From Fulvivirga lutea (GTDB lineage Bacteria > Bacteroidota > Bacteroidia > Cytophagales > Cyclobacteriaceae), in the NCBI RefSeq assembly GCF_017068455.1, contig NZ_CP070608.1, positions 3,081,488 to 3,145,487 of the forward strand: 64,000 bases of DNA, written 5' to 3'. Of the stretch, positions 50,757 through 61,023 are shown piece by piece. The position numbers and the translations under genes are program-made. Position 1 is the first letter of the stretch. Every line of letters starts with the position of its first letter. The notes beneath the pieces were generated by a model. It was not told the DNA's origin and did no database searches. It saw nothing but the letters and a program-made list of their open reading frames with translations.

Positions 50757-52034
50757 TTAAAGATTATCTAATTCAGCCACCACAAAATTGCTTCCTCCAA
50801 TAAATATCAAATCATTCAAATTAGCATTACTTCTAGCGGCATCTACCGCCTCATTCACATTCTTTATAACAATTCCTGCCAAACCAAATTGATTACCCTT
50901 TTCAGCAAGTGCTTCTGCAGCCATAGCTCTTGGAATATTTGCCTGGCAAAAGTAATAAGTCGCATTTTTAGGTAATAGAGAAAGAATTTTACTCACATCC
51001 TTATCGTTAACCATGCCTAAAACTATATGGAGTTTCTCAAACTGAAGTGAATTGATCTGATCAAGAATATATATTATACCGGCTTCATTATGGCCAACGT
51101 CACAGTACATTAGTGGCTTTTCTGCCAGCTTCTGCCAGCGTCCTTTTAAATTCGTTAAATCAAATACTTTGTGAACCCCACTTGTAATGGCTTCATTTGA
51201 GATGCTATAGCCTCTTTCATTTAATATGTCTATAGCGCTGAATACGCCTAACAAATTTCGAAACTGATATTTGGGAAGGCTGGTTGTGTCTATTGTTAAC
51301 CACTCTTTGCCTTCTTTTAATACTACATTATTCTTAAACTCGTAGTTATCACCGGCAAATGTAATTACGGAGTTGGCCACTGAGGCAATTTCACTAAAAA
51401 CAGCGACTGTTTCTGGCTGTTTTTCTGTGATAACCACTGGTCTATTCTTCTTAATAATACCGGCTTTTTCTCGTGCAATAGCCTCAATAGTATCTCCTAA
51501 CCATTGCTGATGATCCATACTGATATTAGTAATCACAGAAACCTCCGGTAAAATAACGTTAGTTGAATCTAAACGGCCTCCCATTCCCACCTCTATAACA
51601 GCAATATCCACTTGCTCTTTAGCAAAGTAATCAAAACACATGGCTACCGTTATTTCAAAGAATGAAGGTTTTATCTCATTGATTACGGGCTTTATCCTGT
51701 CCACAAAATCAACCACAGCCTGTTTATGGATCTCTTCCCCATTAATTTTAATACGTTCTGTAAATGACTTGAGATGTGGTGATGTATATAGGCCAGTTTT
51801 GTAACCTGCTTGCTGAAGAATTGCAGCCAAATAGTGTGACGTGCTTCCTTTACCGTTAGTACCTGCTACATGAATGCTTTTAAACTGATGCTCTGGATGG
51901 CCTAAAAATTCGCATAAACGGAGGGTATGAGTTAAGTCTTTTTTAAAAGCACTCGCACCATCGCGCTGAAACATTGGAAGCTGAGAATACAAGTATTGAA
52001 CAGTTTGCTCAAAAGTTGCATCAAGTGTTAACAT
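50757..52034 (-). CDS. folC: Folylpolyglutamate/dihydrofolate synthase
   Basis: A 425-residue Mur-ligase family enzyme that adds glutamate to folates. Motifs: P-loop HVAGTNGKGSTSHYLAAIL, YTSPHLKSFTERIKINGEEI, FEITVAMCFDYFAKEQVDIAVIEVGMGGRLDSTNVI, ITNISMDHQQWLGDTIEAIAREKAGIIKKNRPV and the Mur-type C-terminal GRWQ...MYCDVGHNEAGI. Full length. It lies 9 bp downstream of the TonB-like gene in an operon that also includes trmB. Confidence 0.95.
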   Translation of the reverse strand: MLTLDATFEQTVQYLYSQLPMFQRDGASAFKKDLTHTLRLCEFLGHPEHQFKSIHVAGTNGKGSTSHYLAAILQQAGYKTGLYTSPHLKSFTERIKINGEEIHKQAVVDFVDRIKPVINEIKPSFFEITVAMCFDYFAKEQVDIAVIEVGMGGRLDSTNVILPEVSVITNISMDHQQWLGDTIEAIAREKAGIIKKNRPVVITEKQPETVAVFSEIASVANSVITFAGDNYEFKNNVVLKEGKEWLTIDTTSLPKYQFRNLLGVFSAIDILNERGYSISNEAITSGVHKVFDLTNLKGRWQKLAEKPLMYCDVGHNEAGIIYILDQINSLQFEKLHIVLGMVNDKDVSKILSLLPKNATYYFCQANIPRAMAAEALAEKGNQFGLAGIVIKNVNEAVDAARSNANLNDLIFIGGSNFVVAELDNL

Positions 52035-52043
52035 CTAAGAAAC

Positions 52044-52922
52044 TTATTTGGATTTGATTACAAAGGTAATTCTTCCTGTAGAAACAGGTGCTACCAATGA
52101 ATTATCTGAAGTCTTACTGAAGGTGAGTTTTTCAACTTCAGAGCGGTATATTTTTTCAACAGTTGGACTTACACTTCTCTCTATCGTTCTTACTGAAAGT
52201 ATCTCCCCCTGATCATCAATTTTAATCTCAAATACAATTCTCCCATTTTCGTTAGAAGTATCATTGGGTTTTGGTTTGAAGTCCCAAATCCAGCCTGTCA
52301 TGTCCAGAGCTGAGCCTCCTCCGCCACCTGCATTTCCATACAATGCCCGGGAATCTAAGGTTCCTTTTTCATCACCCTTATCACCAACTTTATTGGCATC
52401 ATCTCCATGGTTTGCTTTCTGCTGTGAAGTTGATTCACCTGTTTTACCGCTTGCTCCTTCTTCTGGTTTTACTACTTCTTTCTTTACTTCAGGCTTCTTC
52501 TCAACTTCTTTTTCTTTTACCACTTCCTCTTTAACAACAGGTTTAACAGGCTTATCTTCTATCACTTTCTGAACCACGTCAGGAGATTCCTGAACATTAT
52601 CAGTTGCATCTTCTACAATTGGTTCAGCAGATTCTTCTGACTCTGCCTCCACAGCTTCTTCAGATACCACTTCTTGCTCGGGTAAATTCTCAGGGGCTGC
52701 TTCTTCCTCAGACTCACTGTCATTGGCTGCTGTTTCTGGCTGAATTTCACCTGAACCAACATTATCTAAACCAAAATTTAGTTCAATACCATATTCAGGA
52801 AGTGGAGGATCGGGCTCCCTCCAGGCGATCATAAATAAGAAGGCAAGAAGCAATACAGAATGTATCAACGCTGAAATCAGTGCTGCATTCCTCTTATTCT
52901 TCTTTTCTTCTGATTCTGTCAT
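52044..52922 (-). CDS. TonB-like energy transducer
   Basis: A 292-residue protein of TonB layout: short cytoplasmic N-terminus, one membrane helix (ALISALIHSVLLLAFLFMIAW), an acidic Pro/Glu/Lys-rich periplasmic spacer (about 55-185, EEEAAPENLPEQEVVSEEAVE, VVKEKEVEKKPEVKKEVVK) and a C-terminal beta-rich domain (GRIVFEIKIDDQGEILSVRTIERSVSPTVEKIYRSEVEKLTF). It would carry proton-motive energy to outer-membrane receptors. Follows exbD with a one-base overlap. Confidence 0.85.
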   Translation of the reverse strand: MTESEEKKNKRNAALISALIHSVLLLAFLFMIAWREPDPPLPEYGIELNFGLDNVGSGEIQPETAANDSESEEEAAPENLPEQEVVSEEAVEAESEESAEPIVEDATDNVQESPDVVQKVIEDKPVKPVVKEEVVKEKEVEKKPEVKKEVVKPEEGASGKTGESTSQQKANHGDDANKVGDKGDEKGTLDSRALYGNAGGGGGSALDMTGWIWDFKPKPNDTSNENGRIVFEIKIDDQGEILSVRTIERSVSPTVEKIYRSEVEKLTFSKTSDNSLVAPVSTGRITFVIKSK

Positions 52923-53311
52923 TACTTAGGTTTTGTAGCAATTGACACCTTCGCTTCTAATGCAGTGGCAATATCAGCAACATACACCAAATGCTCTGTG
53001 GGCACACTGCTATCAATATGTAAAACAACCACTCCTTCTTTTTCCGTTAACTTGCTTTTCAGTTCTCCTTCTAATAAAGCTCTGGACACCTTCTTATCAT
53101 TTACATAGTAATCCAGTTCTTTGGTAATAGTCACAGAAACCTTTTGCAATTCTACCGTAGAGGATTTGCTAGTAGGTAAATTAACGGGCAACCCTGATGG
53201 TGTAATAAATGAAGAAGTAAGCATAAAAAAGACCAATAGCAAAAAGATGATGTCGGTCATAGACGACATGCTGAACATTGGTTCTACATTATGTTTAGAC
53301 TTTAATGCCAC
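52922..53311 (-). CDS. ExbD/TolR biopolymer transport protein
   Basis: A 129-residue inner-membrane protein with one N-terminal helix (SMTDIIFLLLVFFMLTSSFI); the aspartate in MTDII is the conserved proton-relay residue of ExbD. A periplasmic domain follows (VNLPTSKSSTVELQKVSVTITKELDYYVNDKKV, VLHIDSSVPTEHLVYVADIATAL). Partner of the upstream ExbB-like protein, with which it forms the motor complex. Confidence 0.93.
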   Translation of the reverse strand: MALKSKHNVEPMFSMSSMTDIIFLLLVFFMLTSSFITPSGLPVNLPTSKSSTVELQKVSVTITKELDYYVNDKKVSRALLEGELKSKLTEKEGVVVLHIDSSVPTEHLVYVADIATALEAKVSIATKPK

Positions 53312-53314
53312 AAC

Positions 53315-53998
53315 TTAATTCTTTGGTTCCTGTAATAGATCGATAAATTCAACGGAAGAGTATTCCATTTGATGCACTATCTTCTGAACGCGAGTAACAA
53401 GATAATTGTAACCCAAATACGCCAGAATACCAACGAACAAGCCTGCCGCAGTGGTTATCATAGCTGTATAAATACCTTCAGAAAGCAATTTAGGGCTTAC
53501 TGAACCTTCTTCCTGTGCTATGGCAATAAAGGCTTGTATCATACCAATGACGGTACCTAAAAAGCCCAGCATAGGTGCAGAACCTGAAATAGTAGCTAAT
53601 AAGGAAAGGTTTTTCTCCAGTTTGAAAATTTCAATCTTACCCACATTCTCAATAGAAACTTCAATATTCTTTAATGGGCTACCAATTCGTGCTATCCCCT
53701 TTTCAATCATTTTAACAATAGGAGAATCGTATTGAGTACATAACATTTTTGCGCCTTTCACATCCCCCTTTTCAACAAGGCCTCGAATTTGAGTCATAAA
53801 GCCTTCAGGAGCCGTTGAAGATTTCTTTATTGAAAGCACCCGCTCAATGAATATGTATACTGCTGCTACCCATAAAAGTAAAATGGGTATCATCATAAAA
53901 CCTCCTTGAAAAAGGAGGTCTATTACTCTTACCGAATTATCATTAGCTAAAGCCGCTGAGGTGGTATCCTGAGCGGCTATTATCTGTGTTAATATCAT
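53315..53998 (-). CDS. ExbB/TolQ/MotA proton-channel protein
   Basis: A 227-residue inner-membrane protein with three helices: FQGGFMMIPILLLWVAAVYIFIERV, then a cytoplasmic loop, then SLLATISGSAPMLGFLGTVIGMIQAFIAIA and GIYTAMITTAAGLFVGILAYLGYNYLV. The GSAPMLGFLGTVIGM and TTAAGLFVGI motifs mark the family. With ExbD it forms the proton-driven motor that powers TonB. Gap to exbD is 3 bp and to the SPOR gene 1 bp. Confidence 0.94.
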   Translation of the reverse strand: MILTQIIAAQDTTSAALANDNSVRVIDLLFQGGFMMIPILLLWVAAVYIFIERVLSIKKSSTAPEGFMTQIRGLVEKGDVKGAKMLCTQYDSPIVKMIEKGIARIGSPLKNIEVSIENVGKIEIFKLEKNLSLLATISGSAPMLGFLGTVIGMIQAFIAIAQEEGSVSPKLLSEGIYTAMITTAAGLFVGILAYLGYNYLVTRVQKIVHQMEYSSVEFIDLLQEPKN

Positions 53999-53999
53999 A

Positions 54000-54812
54000 T
54001 TAATATTTGATTACCCAAACGTCCTCGCCATACTCGCTTTTTAGCTCTGTGGCTCTATTTTCAGCAGCAGCCCACGAGTCTTGACTATCAACTGTTACCC
54101 GATGAAACTTGCTCTTGCCAAAAGGTGGTATCAAATTCACATTAACTCCTTTTTTATTAAGTTTTTTGGCGTAATCCATAGCAAGGTCACCGTCAATAGC
54201 ACTGGCAACTACAACATAAAAACGTCCAGTCCTTGAACTAATTGTTTCTACGGTGCCTATTTTTGGTTTTGCCGCTTCTTCTGCTGCTAATCTTGCAGCT
54301 TCTGCTTCTGCCGCTTCTCTTGCTTTCCGTTCCTCCTCAGCCTTTTTGGCAGCAGCTTCTTCTTTTGCTTTTTGAGCAGCTATTTGTTCCTGGCGCGCTT
54401 TTTCTTCAGCATCTTTAGCAGGACCATAAAATCCAAAATACCAAATTGCCAAACCAGCTAATACAACTACTAATACTATTCCTATGATTTTACCAACATT
54501 GGAGTTCTCTTCCTGTGGAGGAGTATAACTACCTGGAACATATTCATCAGATTCTTCAGACGTACTAGAGTCACTACTATCTTCATCTGAATCATACGAG
54601 CTGTAGGCATATGTTTCACTTTCTTCAGACTCCGATTCTGATGCGTAGTCAGACTCACTGGCTTCAGGTTCACTTTCATCCGAAGATTCATCTAATGGCT
54701 GAGGATCTACATCCGGTAAACCGAAATTATCATCCGCTTCATTAAAATCATCCTGATTGTCTTGATTCAGATCATCGTTGTTCTCTATATCTTCGTCTTT
54801 TTTCTTCGCCAT
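54000..54812 (-). CDS. SPOR domain-containing protein
   Basis: A 270-residue protein. The first about 100 residues are very acidic and Ser-rich (low-complexity DE/SE runs), then one membrane helix (VGKIIGIVLVVVLAGLAIWYFGFY), an Ala/Glu/Lys-rich coiled coil (AEEKARQEQIAAQKAKEEAAA...) and a C-terminal SPOR domain (about 195-270, GRFYVVVASAIDGDLAMDYAKKLNKKGVNVNLIPPFGKSKFHRVTV). SPOR domains bind denuded peptidoglycan glycan at division sites. A long acidic cytoplasmic stretch is unusual for this class. First gene of the exb operon. Confidence 0.9.
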   Translation of the reverse strand: MAKKKDEDIENNDDLNQDNQDDFNEADDNFGLPDVDPQPLDESSDESEPEASESDYASESESEESETYAYSSYDSDEDSSDSSTSEESDEYVPGSYTPPQEENSNVGKIIGIVLVVVLAGLAIWYFGFYGPAKDAEEKARQEQIAAQKAKEEAAAKKAEEERKAREAAEAEAARLAAEEAAKPKIGTVETISSRTGRFYVVVASAIDGDLAMDYAKKLNKKGVNVNLIPPFGKSKFHRVTVDSQDSWAAAENRATELKSEYGEDVWVIKY

Positions 54813-54946
54813 TATGTTGGTTTTAAGTTTGTTATTTAGTCAGGTCACACAAAAATAAACGAATTTTTCACTGTGCCAAATGCCTTAAAACATGATTTAA
54901 GACAACACAATATAAGAAAAATTAATATAAGCCATCGTTTATCTTA

Positions 54947-56608
54947 TTAAAAACTATAAGTGGCCCCTATCATTACCTGAAAGCCTCTGACAGGATAATT
55001 ATATAACATCTCATATTCCTGTCCGAAAATGTTATTTAACCTCACCCAGCCCGAAAATTGATCCGACACAAGGTATTCTGCCATAAAATTCAAATCAAGT
55101 GCTGCATCAAGGTTAATTTTTTCGCCCGTATTGAAGTCTAGAGCCTGAATACCACCAATTGCATATGCCTCGGTTTCAAACCTCAGCTTATCAAACAACT
55201 TAAATGTAGATAATGCCGATATTTTATAATTGGGCCTGTGCCATGCTTCTTCTGATTCATCCGTATCATAGCCCCAATAATCACCTCTTAAGGTCAAACG
55301 TAGGATTTCATTTCTGTTATAGCTTAGTTGAGCATTTATATTTAATATTTCAGAATTTCCTGTATCATAAATGACGAGGAACTTCGATTGGTCTTCAGGT
55401 GAATTGATGAACAAAGGCAAGTTCTTTAGGCTAGAAATGCTCATACCGGCCTTAAAACCAAGCTTACTGGTTAAACTACCTCCTATGCCCCCAAAAAACT
55501 CAAAATTATTGTACTGATTGAATGCTCTCGAATTTGGTGCAAGAAAAGGGTTTGATTCTACAAAACCTCTCAATGTTTGTTTATTTACATCACCTCTAAT
55601 ACCGGCTTGTACTTCAAATCCTGAACTCAGGCTATATCTTGCTCTCGCCATAGGAAAGAAGTGAATTTCGTCTGAATCACCCAAAGTGTCATTTTCATAA
55701 ACAACATTAAATCCGGCATCAATTAAAAAGCCTTCATATTCAAAAGTAAGGGTAGGTACTACTCTAAAAATATTCCTTGTCTTTACGTCTAAACCCTCAT
55801 CTTTCTGCGATATTATATCTAAATCACTTCTTAAATTAATGGTACTCTGTCCTCCCAACTTGTAGCTTCCTTTAAAATCAAGCTGAACTTCAGATTCTTC
55901 AGCACTGAAATTATCTTTCAAGTAATCGAATTGTATTCCGGTGTAAAAATTTAAATCACTAGACTTATCAGTGTTTTCTATATATCCGGAAAGGTGGATG
56001 TTATTGAAATTTTGGCTTAAAGAGTCTTCATTCACTTCTTGATTTTCAGGGTACCCATAGAAATTATAAGAACGCCTGTGATAGCCAATATCACCACCTA
56101 CTGTTAATTTTTTTCCAAAGTGTTTACCGTATCCCTCAACATCAAATTCTCCAGACCCAGAGTTTTCATCATCTACAGGTCCGTTTCTTGAATTAAGAAA
56201 ATTGATATGGGCTCCATACAACATATCTCTGCTGCGCTTTGAACTTACAAAACCTTCAAAGTATGGTGTTATATAATTGCCGAATCCGGCACGTATGTAA
56301 TTACCATAAAGCTTCTTCAATGGCTGTTCTTTAATACGAAGTGGACGTACTCTAATATTTAATGAAGGTAATGGTAGATTCAGGTTATCGAATGAATATT
56401 CCAACTGGGGTTTTACTCCAGAAAAGTTGATTGGAGCAATCTTCTCAAAATTTCGATTAGCCTTTGGAAGAGTAATTTCCCTATCCTTTACTATCTCTAT
56501 TTCTACATCTTCAATCTCACCATCACTCTCCCAATTTTCCTGGGCAGAAACAAACTGCATTCCTCCAAAAATGAGTGATAAAACAAGTATATATTTAGTT
56601 ATTTTCAT
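54947..56608 (-). CDS. Outer-membrane beta-barrel protein (TonB-dependent receptor-like, no plug)
   Basis: A 553-residue protein with a signal peptide (about 1-22, FVSAQENW). Repeated amphipathic strands of barrel type follow: GNYIRAGFGNYITPYFEGFVSS, LTVGGDIGYHRRSYNFYG, LNFYTGIQFDYLKDNF, EGFLIDAGFNVVYEND, RARYSLSSGFEVQAGIRGDVNK, FSGWVRLNNIFGQEYEMLYNYPVRGFQVMIGATYSF at the end. The last block is typical of receptor C-termini, but there is no plug domain or TonB box that I can see, so it is probably a pore or assembly partner. It starts 49 bp downstream of the long TPR gene, most likely cotranscribed. Confidence 0.8.
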   Translation of the reverse strand: MKITKYILVLSLIFGGMQFVSAQENWESDGEIEDVEIEIVKDREITLPKANRNFEKIAPINFSGVKPQLEYSFDNLNLPLPSLNIRVRPLRIKEQPLKKLYGNYIRAGFGNYITPYFEGFVSSKRSRDMLYGAHINFLNSRNGPVDDENSGSGEFDVEGYGKHFGKKLTVGGDIGYHRRSYNFYGYPENQEVNEDSLSQNFNNIHLSGYIENTDKSSDLNFYTGIQFDYLKDNFSAEESEVQLDFKGSYKLGGQSTINLRSDLDIISQKDEGLDVKTRNIFRVVPTLTFEYEGFLIDAGFNVVYENDTLGDSDEIHFFPMARARYSLSSGFEVQAGIRGDVNKQTLRGFVESNPFLAPNSRAFNQYNNFEFFGGIGGSLTSKLGFKAGMSISSLKNLPLFINSPEDQSKFLVIYDTGNSEILNINAQLSYNRNEILRLTLRGDYWGYDTDESEEAWHRPNYKISALSTFKLFDKLRFETEAYAIGGIQALDFNTGEKINLDAALDLNFMAEYLVSDQFSGWVRLNNIFGQEYEMLYNYPVRGFQVMIGATYSF

Positions 56609-56657
56609 TAATAGATTCTATCTATATTCAAATTATAACAATCTGTTATTCAATAAA

Positions 56658-59600
56658 TTAATTATCAATTATTAAACTGTCAGATTTAATAATTTCATTT
56701 TCTTTTTGTTGTTCAACTTTTTCAATCTCCTTAATCTTTTGAGCAGCTTTTTTCCTATAAAATTCATCAGGAAAATTATCAGCTACAGACTTTAATGTGC
56801 CCTTAGCCTGGAAGGTATCGCCCATTGCGAGATATGCATCTGACATAAGCATATAACCCTTCCCTACCCAATCGTTATAAGCATTAAGGTTCTTACTCAA
56901 ATCAATGAGAGCTTCTACACTTTTCTTGTAATTCTTTTGTTGAAAATAGATTTGGCCTAGCATGTATTGTGCCTCGGCCCCGAAGACATCGCGGGCATTA
57001 TTAAGAGTAGCTAAAAATTCATCTTCAGCCTGTTTAAAATCTCCTTTGGCATAAGATGATTTACCCAGATATAGAAGTGCTTTATTTTGTGAGCTTATGT
57101 GCACATTACCTTCATCAAGTATGATGTTTGCATAGCGTTTTACCGAATCGTATTTACTCAAGTAAAAGTAAGACTCCATTAACCCTGCCCAAACGTTGTA
57201 TTTATCTTTCTTACTAGAGGCCATGCTATTAAGCTCTCGATAAAAGTAAATAGCATTTTGATAGCGCCCGCTACTATATTCTATTTCTGCTATTCTTCCA
57301 ACCACACGGTTTTTATACTGAAAATCGCTAAGTGTAAACAATTGATTATAGATATCTAAAGCAGCATCATATTCCCTCAACCTGTAATGAGATTCAGCTG
57401 CATAGTATTTGGCCTCACTCACTTTAGGATCCTCTGGGTATGTACTTACAAAATCATTAAAGCGAGTAATTGCTTTTTTATAATCCAGGTTGAAGTAAAA
57501 GTTCTTTGCCGTTTCGAATTCCACATTCTCCAATCCTTTTTTATCTGGATTTTTGGTTTTGTATTCAGCGAGCATCGCATCGAATTCTGAGCCTCTATTG
57601 GCTAAGTTTAAAGATTCCTGAAGAGGTAATAGCACATCTTTAGCTGTTGGATGAGTTGGATGATTTTCTATCAGGTTTGTGTAATCCTGGATTGTATTCG
57701 AATAGTTCTTTTCATTATAGTAAGCCGAACCTCTCCTTAAAAGTGCATAAGGCACCAAGCGACTATTTGAGTGGTTGTTAATTAGTTGAGTAAAACTTGT
57801 GATGGCCTGCTGATAATTACCTTTCTCAAAATTCATCTGCCCTTTTTGATAAATGGCATCATCAATATAGCGTGAATCCTTTATTTTTATTACCTGATCA
57901 AGGGAAGCTAAAGCAGACGTTAAATCACCTTCGATACCATGAATAACTCCACTTTGGTACATAACATAGTCCAAGTCAGTTCTCGATACTGTGGAAGCCT
58001 TTTTGTAATAAGTTAAAGCAGAGTTATACTCTTTAGATACATAGTAGCAATCAGCCAATCTTATTAAACCATCGTGGTAGTATTTATTACCCTTTGCGCT
58101 AGCTTCTGGTGTGGTATAAGCTTTAAAATAGAGAAGAGCTTTGTCATATTTCTTTGAGTTATAATAAGCGTAACCCAATCCGTATCGGGCCTGGTTTAAT
58201 GTGGCATTATCCACAACACTTGCTGCACCAACAACATTTTGATAAACAGGAATGGCATCGTCATACCTTCGGCCAATAGAATAGGCTTCTCCAATCCATA
58301 AGTTAGCTTGGTATTTAATTTGGGCATCATTTGGGTACCTCAATGACTTCTTAAAAAACTCAATCGATTCTCTGTAGTTTCCTTTATTGAACAATTCTGT
58401 AGCTTTCAAGTAGTTAGCCTTTTGATACACTCCCTCGAGTTTTTTGGAAATAGATTTTTGTTTTTCAATATGCGCAATGGCTAACTCATAGCTGTTAGCA
58501 CTCAAGTAAGCTTCAGAAAGCAAGTCAGAAATTTCACCGGTATACTTTCCAGAAGTATAATTATCTAAATAATAGTTAAACCCATTAATCGCCTCTTCTG
58601 AAAGCCCTAAATCGTAACAAACCTTAGCATATTGATAAGCACCCTCTTCTCTTAACTGTGCATTAATCTTATTTTCTCTGGTATTGTAAAAAGCCGTTTT
58701 TGAGTAAAGCTTATTTCCTTCGCTCAAGTACATTATTCCTAAATAATAACCAGAATACACACCTATACTGTCTTTATCTGAGGCGGTTTGTTTGAAGTGA
58801 AAAATGGATTTTTCAAAATCCTTTTCTTTATAATAGGCATAACCTACCCGATACCGCTCATCTCTTGTTAAGGCTCTGGAATTCTCAGCCTTTTTGTAAG
58901 CTTCAACCGCTTTAGTTGTTTTATTCTTGTATAAGTAGGCATCACCCAGCATTAAATTAAGGTCTTTAGCTTTTGATACAGAATTTACCCCTACACTCTC
59001 GCCATAAGCAATTAGATCGTCATACCTACCCTGCTTGTAGTAAAGTGTGGCCAACAATTCAGGAGCTACACTGGCATAAGCTTCATCTTTACCTGCGCGC
59101 TCCAAATCGATAATGGCCTTTTGATATTCTTTATTTTCATACTCAATATACCCTGCATAATAACTTGACGCTGCCGAGTATTGAGTATTCTTGTTTTTCA
59201 ACACATTAAAGTATTCTATCGCTTCATTGAACTTACGCTGCGAGAAAAGAGAATACCCAAGGTTAAATCTGGTTTCGTCCCTCTCTTCCTCAGTAATCAA
59301 ATTTAAGTTAACCTTTGAGTAGTATTCTGCTGCCTTCTTGTATTCCTTCTCTTTGAAGTAAAATGTACCTAAATCATAATATGCAGTGAGTGCCTTTGGG
59401 TGATCTGGATGCTCATCTATAAAATTCTCTATTCTTTTTTCACCATCGTTGTGATAAAGACCCAAGGCGCAATAAGCAATGTAATATTCTGCATCAGCTC
59501 TATGTGGTGAGTTTTGGGCGTCATTCAAATAATTTTCGAACACTTCCCTTGCAGAACCATAGTGTCCTTTATCCAATAAGTCCAGGCCAGACCTGTAGTA

Positions 59601-59687
59601 GCTTTCGGAATCGTTAAAATATTGGGTATTTTGACTATATGATTGACTAAGAAAAAGTGATAGAATCACTAATAGAATATATCTCAT
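56658..59687 (-). CDS. Large exported TPR-repeat protein
   Basis: A 1,009-residue protein with a signal peptide (about 1-18, ending SQSYSQNTQ) and more than 20 tandem tetratricopeptide repeats through the whole length (for example LDKGHYGSAREVFENYL, YKEKDFEKSIFHFKQTA, NSKKYDKALLYFKAYT, EKGNYQQAITSFTQLI, RLREYDAALDIYNQLF, QQKNYKKSVEALIDLS). It should form a long superhelical scaffold in the periplasm. The TPR gene and the following barrel gene recur as neighbours in Bacteroidota, so they probably work together at the outer membrane; specific function unknown. Confidence 0.9.
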   Translation of the reverse strand: MRYILLVILSLFLSQSYSQNTQYFNDSESYYRSGLDLLDKGHYGSAREVFENYLNDAQNSPHRADAEYYIAYCALGLYHNDGEKRIENFIDEHPDHPKALTAYYDLGTFYFKEKEYKKAAEYYSKVNLNLITEEERDETRFNLGYSLFSQRKFNEAIEYFNVLKNKNTQYSAASSYYAGYIEYENKEYQKAIIDLERAGKDEAYASVAPELLATLYYKQGRYDDLIAYGESVGVNSVSKAKDLNLMLGDAYLYKNKTTKAVEAYKKAENSRALTRDERYRVGYAYYKEKDFEKSIFHFKQTASDKDSIGVYSGYYLGIMYLSEGNKLYSKTAFYNTRENKINAQLREEGAYQYAKVCYDLGLSEEAINGFNYYLDNYTSGKYTGEISDLLSEAYLSANSYELAIAHIEKQKSISKKLEGVYQKANYLKATELFNKGNYRESIEFFKKSLRYPNDAQIKYQANLWIGEAYSIGRRYDDAIPVYQNVVGAASVVDNATLNQARYGLGYAYYNSKKYDKALLYFKAYTTPEASAKGNKYYHDGLIRLADCYYVSKEYNSALTYYKKASTVSRTDLDYVMYQSGVIHGIEGDLTSALASLDQVIKIKDSRYIDDAIYQKGQMNFEKGNYQQAITSFTQLINNHSNSRLVPYALLRRGSAYYNEKNYSNTIQDYTNLIENHPTHPTAKDVLLPLQESLNLANRGSEFDAMLAEYKTKNPDKKGLENVEFETAKNFYFNLDYKKAITRFNDFVSTYPEDPKVSEAKYYAAESHYRLREYDAALDIYNQLFTLSDFQYKNRVVGRIAEIEYSSGRYQNAIYFYRELNSMASSKKDKYNVWAGLMESYFYLSKYDSVKRYANIILDEGNVHISSQNKALLYLGKSSYAKGDFKQAEDEFLATLNNARDVFGAEAQYMLGQIYFQQKNYKKSVEALIDLSKNLNAYNDWVGKGYMLMSDAYLAMGDTFQAKGTLKSVADNFPDEFYRKKAAQKIKEIEKVEQQKENEIIKSDSLIIDN

Positions 59688-59802
59688 AGATATGTGAAAT
59701 GTACTTTTTTACATATAACGAAGTGTTGCCCAATTCATGTTGCAAATGCTTCGAAATTATTTTAATCCAGCCAAATATAAACAATATACAAGCGTATACC
59801 GC

Positions 59803-60828
59803 CTAGTGCAACAATCGAAAAATAAGTTCTTTCAAAATCTGTCCGTCAGATACAGAGCCAGTACTATTTACACCTTTCAATTGTAAGTCGGCTAGTCTTA
59901 GTTGATGTATATTTCTGACCACCTGAGGTAAACTATACAGCCCAGAGGCTTGATGAAAATCTTTAGCAAAAAACGAATTCATGTTTAGCGCATTGGCCAC
60001 GCCATTAAGCGATTTATCCTTTTGTGAAACAGCTATCAAAAGCTTACCGTAAAAACTAAATAACACTGCTACAATTGGGATGATAGGATTCTTTTTAGAG
60101 TTAGCTTCGAAATAGTTAACAATTTTATTCGCCTTTAACACATCTTTAGCGGCCAATGCTTTTTGAAGCTCAAAAACATTGTAATCCTTACTAATACCTA
60201 CATATTTCTGTACAAGCTCCTCACTTATTTCTGCTCCATCAGATAGATTGATGGCTATTTTATCTACTTCATTAGAAACGCGTTCCAGATTAGTTCCGAT
60301 AGAGTCTGCCAGCATACGCACTGCCTTATGACTTATTTTGTAACCCTTACTTGAAACATGACTCTCTATCCACGCAGGAAGCTTATCGTCATAAATCTTT
60401 TTAGTTACAACATTCACTGAAAGTTTATCAATAGACTTACCAAGCGCTTTTCTCTTATCCAACGTTTTATTTTTGTGACAGAAAACCAATACCGTTGACG
60501 GTACTGGGTTATTTAAATAGTCGAGCAACATTTTTGAGCCTTCTTCCCTATTGATATCGCTTATGCTTTGAGCTTCTTTCACTATAACCACTTGCCTTTC
60601 TGACATCATAGGAAACCGCCTGGCGTGGTTGAGGATGGTGCTCACATTCGCATCTCTGCCGTACACTATGGTTTGATTAAAACCTTTTTCAGACTCTGTA
60701 AGAATATTATTTTCAATGTAATCTGAAATCTGATCAATATAGAAGGTTTCTTCACCTTGGAGAAAATATACTGGTGCTATTTTTCCTGACTTTAAATCTG
60801 AAAGTACTGCCTCAGGAGTTGTGCTCAT
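59803..60828 (-). CDS. holA: DNA polymerase III subunit delta
   Basis: A 341-residue clamp-loader subunit. KIAPVYFLQGEETFYIDQISDYIENNIL opens the ATPase-like domain, followed by QTIVYGRDANVSTILNHARRFPMMSERQVVIVKEAQ and the delta-specific collar helices (NVFELQKALAAKDVLKANKIVNYFE, LLIAVSQKDKSLNGVANALNMNSFFAKDF). Length and motif order match HolA. A TAnnTTTG box lies just upstream. Single gene on the minus strand. Confidence 0.94.
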   Translation of the reverse strand: MSTTPEAVLSDLKSGKIAPVYFLQGEETFYIDQISDYIENNILTESEKGFNQTIVYGRDANVSTILNHARRFPMMSERQVVIVKEAQSISDINREEGSKMLLDYLNNPVPSTVLVFCHKNKTLDKRKALGKSIDKLSVNVVTKKIYDDKLPAWIESHVSSKGYKISHKAVRMLADSIGTNLERVSNEVDKIAINLSDGAEISEELVQKYVGISKDYNVFELQKALAAKDVLKANKIVNYFEANSKKNPIIPIVAVLFSFYGKLLIAVSQKDKSLNGVANALNMNSFFAKDFHQASGLYSLPQVVRNIHQLRLADLQLKGVNSTGSVSDGQILKELIFRLLH

Positions 60829-60847
60829 AGTGTAGTAGAATTAGCCT

Positions 60848-60855
60848 CAAAAGTA
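60848..60855 (-). promoter_or_regulatory. -7 box of the holA promoter
   Basis: On the minus strand TACTTTTG fits TAnnTTTG exactly, 19 bp before the ATG. Confidence 0.55.
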
Positions 60856-61023
60856 TGTATTTATGCGTGCAAAATAAACTGTGAAATAACTTAAAAGAAT
60901 ATTACCAAAACCATATTATATTCCGTATCTTGATTATACATTTGTACGGCAATTTTAAAGCGTATCATTTAAAATTCTGGTATGATTTATGATTGTATTA
61001 ATTCAAAATAAACCAATTAAAAA

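Noticed and set aside
52264-52834. Plus-strand open frames opposite the TonB-like gene
   Set aside because: These are antisense shadows of the Pro/Glu/Lys-rich spacer, a composition that leaves long open frames on the other strand.
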